The notes under the pieces are model-generated. The model did no database searches, was not told the origin of the DNA, and saw nothing but the letters and a program-made list of their open reading frames with translations. 10,183 nucleotides of DNA from JBBIRM01 sp037441765 (lineage in GTDB: Bacteria > Desulfobacterota > BSN033 > UBA1163), in assembly GCA_037441765.1 (NCBI GenBank), contig JBBIRM010000100.1, positions 1 to 10,183 on the forward strand. Reading direction: 5' to 3'. Positions 5,981 to 10,183 of this stretch are shown here, one piece after another. The position numbers were made by a program, and so were the translations under genes. Position 1 is the first letter of the stretch; every line of letters starts with the position of its first letter.

Positions 5981-7471
5981 ATGCCAGAAATAGATGTGAT
6001 TATCATCGGAGGAGGGATGGGAGGGCTTACCTGTGGATCTCTTCTCGCCAAGAAAGGTTTAAAGGTTTTAATTGTTGAAAAAAATCAAAAGGTAGGGGGT
6101 TGCTGTACCTCATTTCAGAAAGATGGATTTACATTTGACCTCTCTGTTCAATCGATAGGTGAATGTCTTGAAGGGGGTAGGGTCTGGAGACTATTAGAGG
6201 AATTGAACCTTTTGGATCAAATCCATTTCATACCTCTCGAACCTGCAAGAGAGTATCATTTCCCAGAGCGAAAGTTTCTTCAATCCTCCTGTTTAAAAAC
6301 TCACATTGAAAATCTTTCCTCCCTCTTTCCAAACGAGAGAGAGGGGATCGTTAAAGTCTATTCTGTCCTTAAAAAAATTTTTGAAGAGTTTTCACGTATC
6401 TCCTTCTCTCTAAATTGGTTTGAACCACATTCCTTTTCCTCCCAATATCCTCTCCTTGATCAGTATAAGGAGAAGACCTTTGGAGATCTACTAAATGAGT
6501 TCATTTCAACCCCATTTCTAAAGACCCTTTTATCGATTCGAACCTCTTATGCCCTTCTCCCACCAGAGGAGATCTCGGTAATAGGGATGGCTGGTATTGA
6601 GATGTCTTACTTTAATTACGGTGTCTGTTGCGTTGAGGGAGATGTTGAAAAACTACCTCTAAAGATTGAAGAGAGATTTAAAAAAATGGGAGGCCTTCTT
6701 TTTACCGGTAAAGAGGTAATCCAAATTTTGATGGAAGGCAATAAGCCCATTGGTGTAAAATTAGAAGGTGGTCAAGAGATTAAGGGAAAAGTCATTATTT
6801 CCAATATCGATGCCCACAGCACCTTTTTAGACTTAATTGGTGAGGACCATCTTCCCAGTGGCTTTCGATCAAAATTGAAGGGGATGAGACCCTCCTTCTC
6901 ATATTTCATCCTATATTTGGGGATCGAAGGTGAATTGGACGGGCTTACCGTCTCCAACAATGAGATTTTTTTTGAGGAGTCTCTATTTAAGGAATATCAA
7001 TTTCTCTATGAAAATCGGGTTTCAGAGAAGGCCTCCTTCTACCTCTTGGGGCCCTCAATGGTAAACCCCTCTCATGCCCCAGAGGGAAAAAGTACCCTCT
7101 GTTTGAGTATGAAAGTTCCCTATCATCTGAGTCGAGATTGGGATCAAGCAGTGAGAAATCATCTCTCTCAATACCTCATTGATCAAGCCTCATCCTTTTT
7201 CCCCAATCTGAAGAGACGAATTATCATAAAAATTGAGACCACACCCAAAACCATTGAGAAATGGACCCGCAACCGTTGGGGTGCTGCCTACGGATGGGCT
7301 CAGATCCCCAGACAGTCAGGGATTTACCGTCTTTCTCGTATCACTCCCATCCCAAACCTCTACCTTACAGGACACTGGACCTCTCCAGGAGGTGGGATTG
7401 CAGGAGTAGTGGCCTCTGGCCAATTAACTGCAGAAATGGTGTGGAATAGGTTTTTGAAAGGAGAAAAGTGA
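5981..7471 (+). CDS. FAD-dependent oxidoreductase of the phytoene desaturase/carotene isomerase (CrtI/CrtISO) family
   Basis: A 496-residue FAD-dependent amine-oxidase-superfamily enzyme at the usual length of CrtI-like proteins. The N-terminus starts directly with the dinucleotide-binding fold IIIGGGMGGLTCG (residues 7-19), the ribose-binding acid Glu33 in VLIVEKN, and VGGCC at 38-42. The C-terminus carries the second FAD-contact motif, NLYLTGHWTSPGGGIAGVVASG, typical of phytoene desaturases, carotene isomerases and retinol saturases. Such enzymes desaturate, saturate or isomerise polyenes or other isoprenoid lipids; the actual substrate is unknown here, and no carotenoid synthesis gene is in view. 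I chose the ATG at 5981 over a GTG at 5963, because the Rossmann strand then begins within five residues, as in the family, and the promoter lies between the two. It heads a tight operon, with 1 nt separating it from the lipoprotein gene. Confidence 0.88.
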   Translation: MPEIDVIIIGGGMGGLTCGSLLAKKGLKVLIVEKNQKVGGCCTSFQKDGFTFDLSVQSIGECLEGGRVWRLLEELNLLDQIHFIPLEPAREYHFPERKFLQSSCLKTHIENLSSLFPNEREGIVKVYSVLKKIFEEFSRISFSLNWFEPHSFSSQYPLLDQYKEKTFGDLLNEFISTPFLKTLLSIRTSYALLPPEEISVIGMAGIEMSYFNYGVCCVEGDVEKLPLKIEERFKKMGGLLFTGKEVIQILMEGNKPIGVKLEGGQEIKGKVIISNIDAHSTFLDLIGEDHLPSGFRSKLKGMRPSFSYFILYLGIEGELDGLTVSNNEIFFEESLFKEYQFLYENRVSEKASFYLLGPSMVNPSHAPEGKSTLCLSMKVPYHLSRDWDQAVRNHLSQYLIDQASSFFPNLKRRIIIKIETTPKTIEKWTRNRWGAAYGWAQIPRQSGIYRLSRITPIPNLYLTGHWTSPGGGIAGVVASGQLTAEMVWNRFLKGEK

Positions 7472-7472
7472 A

Positions 7473-8081
7473 ATGGCTCAAAGGACCTGGCTGGTTATTC
7501 TTAACCTTCTTTGCATGATTCTCTTTTTCTCAGGATGTGCGAGGAAGATGGAGATCCCTCCTGAAAAACCCCCCTATGAGAACCCAATCTTAAAGGTGCT
7601 CAATGCCTTTTCTTCTGCTCAGTCCCTCCGGGCTAAAGCCTCCATCCGGATCAATATGGTGAGAAATGGTGAAGAGAATAATTTTTTACTAAATGGTTTC
7701 ATACTCTATCAAAAACCTGACAAACTTCGCATCCTCGGATATCATCCCTTAGGGACAGGTCTATTCGATGCCCTCTACCGAGGGGGCGAGTTCTTTCTTC
7801 TCAGTCCTCTTCAGAAGAGGGCCTATGTTGGAGAGGTTTCTGAGTTTGACGATCTGATCCGTAAGGCAGAATTGAGGATCTTTATGGAAAAACCTGAAGG
7901 GGCTGATATTCCCAATCGGATTCTTTTTTCGTTGGAGAAGAAAGAGACCCATATCGAGATCAAACTAAAAGAGGTCATGGTCAACTCTATCCTTCCAGAG
8001 GACTCCTTTCAATGGAAAGTTCCAGAGGGAATAGAGGTGAACTCCCTCAATAGACTTTTAAAAGAGAAGAAAGCGAGATGA
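7473..8081 (+). CDS. LolA/LolB-like lipoprotein, function unknown
   Basis: A 202-residue predicted lipoprotein. Residues 1-21 form a signal peptide with an Arg at position 4, a hydrophobic core (LVILNLLCMILFF) and the lipobox FSGC, giving Cys22 as the lipidated residue. The mature part has alternating short strands. Segments such as SLRAKASIRINMV, LNGFILYQKPDKLRILGYHPLG and FFLLSPLQKRAYVGEV recall the half-barrel of LolA/LolB and related periplasmic lipoproteins that bind acyl chains. The similarity is by pattern only, so a lipid-binding role is an inference. Residue +2 after the cysteine is Ala, not Asp, which fits outer-membrane sorting in Gram-negatives. AAAGGAG lies 9 nt before the ATG. 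The gene begins 1 nt after the oxidoreductase stop, and its own stop overlaps the next start (ATGA), so all three are probably translated from one mRNA. Confidence 0.8.
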   Translation: MAQRTWLVILNLLCMILFFSGCARKMEIPPEKPPYENPILKVLNAFSSAQSLRAKASIRINMVRNGEENNFLLNGFILYQKPDKLRILGYHPLGTGLFDALYRGGEFFLLSPLQKRAYVGEVSEFDDLIRKAELRIFMEKPEGADIPNRILFSLEKKETHIEIKLKEVMVNSILPEDSFQWKVPEGIEVNSLNRLLKEKKAR

Positions 8082-9400
8082 ATATTACCTTTATTATTCC
8101 CAGATGGCCAAAGGATAGCTTCTGGGAGGTGATTGCATTTAAATTTCCTCTGCTTTCCACCTCTCTCCTTGCAGGGCTCACCCCGTCCCATCACGAAGTC
8201 AACATTATTGACGAAAGTTTGACCGAGATCGACTTTGAACAGAAGGTTGACCTTGTTGCCATCACTGCCATCACACCCCTTGCACCAAGGGGATATGAGA
8301 TCGCAGACGAATTTCTTAAGAGAGGAAGAAAGGTGGTGATCGGAGGGATCCATGCCTCATGGCTACCCGAGGAGGCGAAGGCCCATGCCAGTAGTGTGGC
8401 TATTGGTGAAGCGGATGAAGTTTGGGGGGAGATATTGAGGGATGCTGAGGAAGGAACGATGAAGCCATTTTATCAACAGAAGGACAGGACAGATCTTAGC
8501 CGCCTTCCAATTCCGAGGAGAGATCTTTTACCTATGAAGGGATACCTCTTTCACAATCTGATTCAGACGACCAGAGGTTGTCCCTATGACTGTGAATTCT
8601 GCTCAGTGAGCGCTCTTCATGGAAGGACATATAGGATGAGACCCATCTCCGAGGTTGAAAAAGAGATTCAATCCTTGGAGCGGTCAAAGGCCTATATCTT
8701 CTTTGTAGATGATAATATCCTCGGGAACCACTCGCATACCAGGGAACTTCTCACCATGCTTTCCAATTATAGATTGCGCTGGGTGAGTCAGGGGCCGATC
8801 CATGTTGCTGAGGATGAAGAAATGGTTTCCCTCATGGCAAAGGCAGGGTGTCATGGTCTTTTCATTGGGTTTGAAAGTCTGAGGGAAAAAAATCTCCATC
8901 TTATGGGAAAGCGGATCAACCGAATTGATTCTTATGAAAAAGGAATCCGAAGGCTTCATGACTCTGGGATAGGGGTCTATGCCTCTTTTGTCTTTGGTTA
9001 TGATTATGATGATCCGTCGGTCTTTGATGAATTTTTAGAATTTGCAGAACGAAATCGAATTGAAGGGGCTTTTCTTCCGATCCTTACTCCATTTCCAGGA
9101 ACTCGGATCTATTCGAGGTTAAAACAGGAAGGGAGGATTCTGACAGAGGATTGGTCGAAGTACGATATGGCAACCGTTGTCTTTAAACCCAAAAGAATGA
9201 CTGTCGAGCAACTTCAGGATGGGTTCTGGAAGGTCAACAGGTCTTTTTATTCCATCCCTTCAATGGTGAAAAGGATATTTAACCCTTTTCACATCAGAAG
9301 GAGTCTGATCATTTTCGGACCGATGAACCTCGGTCTCAGAAGCGCCGTAAAAAAAGCCCAAAAATATTTCAACAAAATGGGTCAATCTCGTATATCTTGA
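8078..9400 (+). CDS. Cobalamin-binding radical SAM enzyme (class B-like, possible methyltransferase)
   Basis: A 440-residue cytoplasmic enzyme. Residues 1-125 form a cobalamin-binding domain (FIIPRWPKD start; DLVAITAITPLAPRGYEIAD; VVIGGIHASWLPEEA; IGEADEVW). It lacks DxHxxG, as usual in this class. Residues about 160-370 are the radical SAM barrel: the [4Fe-4S] cysteines are Cys168, Cys172 and Cys175 (TTRGCPYDCEFCSV), followed by FFVDDNILGN and the later barrel segments GLFIGFESL and SFVFGYDYDD. Known relatives methylate unreactive carbon or phosphorus or rearrange lipids and cofactors; HpnP, the hopanoid 2-methylase, is one example. The substrate here is not evident. The C-terminal 60 residues are basic (VKRIFNPFHIRR, AVKKAQKYFNK) and may contact membrane or substrate. 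The ATG overlaps the lipoprotein stop by 4 nt with only a weak AGAG-type site, so translational coupling is likely. Confidence 0.92.
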   Translation: MNITFIIPRWPKDSFWEVIAFKFPLLSTSLLAGLTPSHHEVNIIDESLTEIDFEQKVDLVAITAITPLAPRGYEIADEFLKRGRKVVIGGIHASWLPEEAKAHASSVAIGEADEVWGEILRDAEEGTMKPFYQQKDRTDLSRLPIPRRDLLPMKGYLFHNLIQTTRGCPYDCEFCSVSALHGRTYRMRPISEVEKEIQSLERSKAYIFFVDDNILGNHSHTRELLTMLSNYRLRWVSQGPIHVAEDEEMVSLMAKAGCHGLFIGFESLREKNLHLMGKRINRIDSYEKGIRRLHDSGIGVYASFVFGYDYDDPSVFDEFLEFAERNRIEGAFLPILTPFPGTRIYSRLKQEGRILTEDWSKYDMATVVFKPKRMTVEQLQDGFWKVNRSFYSIPSMVKRIFNPFHIRRSLIIFGPMNLGLRSAVKKAQKYFNKMGQSRIS

Positions 9401-9489
9401 ATACCATTGGTCCCAAGTCAGAAGTCTGGGGTTTTCTGGAAGAATGGGTCAATGAAAGGATATTAATAAAAGGTAAAGGAGGGAAAGTT

Positions 9490-9972
9490 ATGGAACTGAA
9501 GGTTGAGAAGCTCGAAATTCCCGAAGGGGGTAATGTGATTTTCGGCCAGACCCATTTCATCAAGACTGTTGAGGACCTCTATGAGATTGTCGTAGGGAGT
9601 GTCCCAAATGCAAAATTCGGGATTGGTTTTTGTGAAGCCTCAGGACATTGTCTTGTCCGTGGAGAGGGTAATGACGAAGCTCTGAAAGAGATGGCAATGA
9701 AGAATGCCTTTAAAGTAGGGGCAGGCCACACATTTATCATCTTAATAAAAGATGCATTTCCAATCAATATTCTAAATGCAGTGAAGATGTGTCAGGAGGT
9801 CTGCACCATATTCTGCGCCACAGCCAATCCTGTAGAGGTTATCCTTGCCCAATCGGAGCAGGGAAGAGGAGTCCTTGGTGTGATCGATGGATTCTCTCCC
9901 AAAGGGATCGAAAGAGAGGATGGTGTGGCCTGGCGGAAAGAACTGTTGAGAAAATTTAAATACAAACTCTAA
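9490..9972 (+). CDS. Adenosine-specific kinase family protein (PF04008/DUF355)
   Basis: A 160-residue protein, full length for the family named after an archaeal (Pyrobaculum) member shown structurally to bind adenosine and linked to histidine phosphorylation. Recognisable segments are LEIPEGGNVIFGQTHFIKTV near the N-terminus, FGIGFCEASG, KVGAGHTFIILIKDAFPINI (with a conserved-looking His80), and QGRGVLGVIDGFSPKGIE. A cytosolic role in nucleoside or AMP handling is expected from the family, but the physiological reaction in bacteria is poorly defined. The ATG at 9490 has AAGGAGG 7 nt upstream. The frame stays open upstream to a TTG at 9397 that overlaps the radical SAM stop, but those 31 residues are not part of the family and are unlikely to be translated. 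It is 89 nt downstream of the operon and may be read from it or from its own promoter. Confidence 0.9.
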   Translation: MELKVEKLEIPEGGNVIFGQTHFIKTVEDLYEIVVGSVPNAKFGIGFCEASGHCLVRGEGNDEALKEMAMKNAFKVGAGHTFIILIKDAFPINILNAVKMCQEVCTIFCATANPVEVILAQSEQGRGVLGVIDGFSPKGIEREDGVAWRKELLRKFKYKL

Positions 9973-10183
9973 GATATTTTTGTCTAATTTTTAGGATGGA
10001 GATCTCTGAAAAAGTATTTAAAACGAGGTTTATAGACTGGAGAGGTAGAGTTCCAAACCCTTCGAAAGCGGGCTTTTAAATGTTAATTTGCTAACAATCG
10101 TTTAAGAAAAAATCTATTCTTTTAAGGGAATAACTCTAGTTTTGCACCTTTCTAATTGAAAATAGAAAGCTCTTACCATATTA
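9973..10183. other. AT-rich 3' intergenic region
   Basis: There is no recognisable gene here. The only coding hint is a 27-codon frame (9996-10079) with the weak preceding sequence TTTTTAGG and no known homology. The base composition becomes clearly more AT-rich than in the neighbouring genes, as at the left edge of the window. No strong rho-independent terminator follows the kinase gene. Confidence 0.5.
10148..10169. repeat. Short perfect inverted repeat / weak hairpin
   Basis: CTTTCTA (10148-10154) and TAGAAAG (10163-10169) form a 7-bp perfect stem around an 8-nt loop. The stem is AT-rich and no U-run follows on the forward strand, so it is a poor terminator. It might be an operator for a gene beyond the window, or chance. 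Confidence 0.25.

Noticed and set aside
8009..8353. A reverse 114-codon frame over the lipoprotein/radical SAM junction
   Set aside because: Antisense to clear coding sequence; no motif and no start signal.
10022..10079. GGTTT...AAACC and CCC...GGG pairings after the kinase gene as an attenuator or terminator
   Set aside because: The stems are 3-5 bp with mismatches and long loops; no stable fold is evident by eye.

Overview
The window reads as a chromosomal segment of an anaerobic bacterium of moderate, slightly AT-rich base composition. The best guess is a Desulfobacterota (Deltaproteobacteria) lineage or a close relative. That guess rests on gene content: an ADP-forming acyl-CoA synthetase, a cysteine-rich 4Fe-4S protein, a cobalamin-binding radical SAM enzyme, a fragment related to anaerobic sulfatase-maturating enzymes, and an adenosine-specific kinase of a family common in archaea and anaerobes. 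No rRNA, tRNA, CRISPR array or insertion sequence was seen, so the taxonomy is inference only.

Layout. (1) Bases 1-478 are AT-rich and hold only an N-terminal remnant of an anSME-like radical SAM gene (102-311). (2) Bases 479-1572 carry a short forward operon: a HAD phosphatase of the phosphoglycolate-phosphatase type and a RidA deaminase. (3) Bases 1625-5823 carry a reverse-strand operon, in transcription order: a winged-helix-like 4Fe-4S protein with extra cysteine clusters, a cation diffusion facilitator, and a single-chain ADP-forming acyl-CoA synthetase. It converges on ridA. (4) Bases 5824-5980 form a divergent control region. It has a good promoter for the reverse operon whose -10 box sits between the arms of a 9-bp perfect inverted repeat, and an extended -10 promoter close enough to the forward gene to suggest a leaderless mRNA. 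(5) Bases 5981-9400 carry a tightly packed forward operon: a CrtI/CrtISO-like FAD oxidoreductase, a LolA/LolB-like lipoprotein, and a B12-binding radical SAM enzyme. Junctions are a 1-nt gap and an ATGA overlap. (6) An adenosine-specific kinase follows (9490-9972). (7) The last 211 bases are AT-rich, with one possible 27-codon ORF and a weak hairpin.

How the genes may work together (inference). The HAD enzyme and RidA are metabolite-repair genes. The reverse operon would join acyl-CoA/carboxylate energy metabolism (ATP from acyl-CoA) with an Fe-S electron-transfer or regulatory protein and a metal exporter. The forward operon pairs a polyene/isoprenoid-type FAD oxidoreductase with an enzyme class that often methylates lipids or unactivated carbons, and with a lipoprotein whose fold commonly binds acyl or lipid ligands. 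That makes an isoprenoid or lipid modification route a reasonable but unproven hypothesis. This block and the divergent control region are the most interesting parts. I do not see a clearly new defence, mobile or RNA system.
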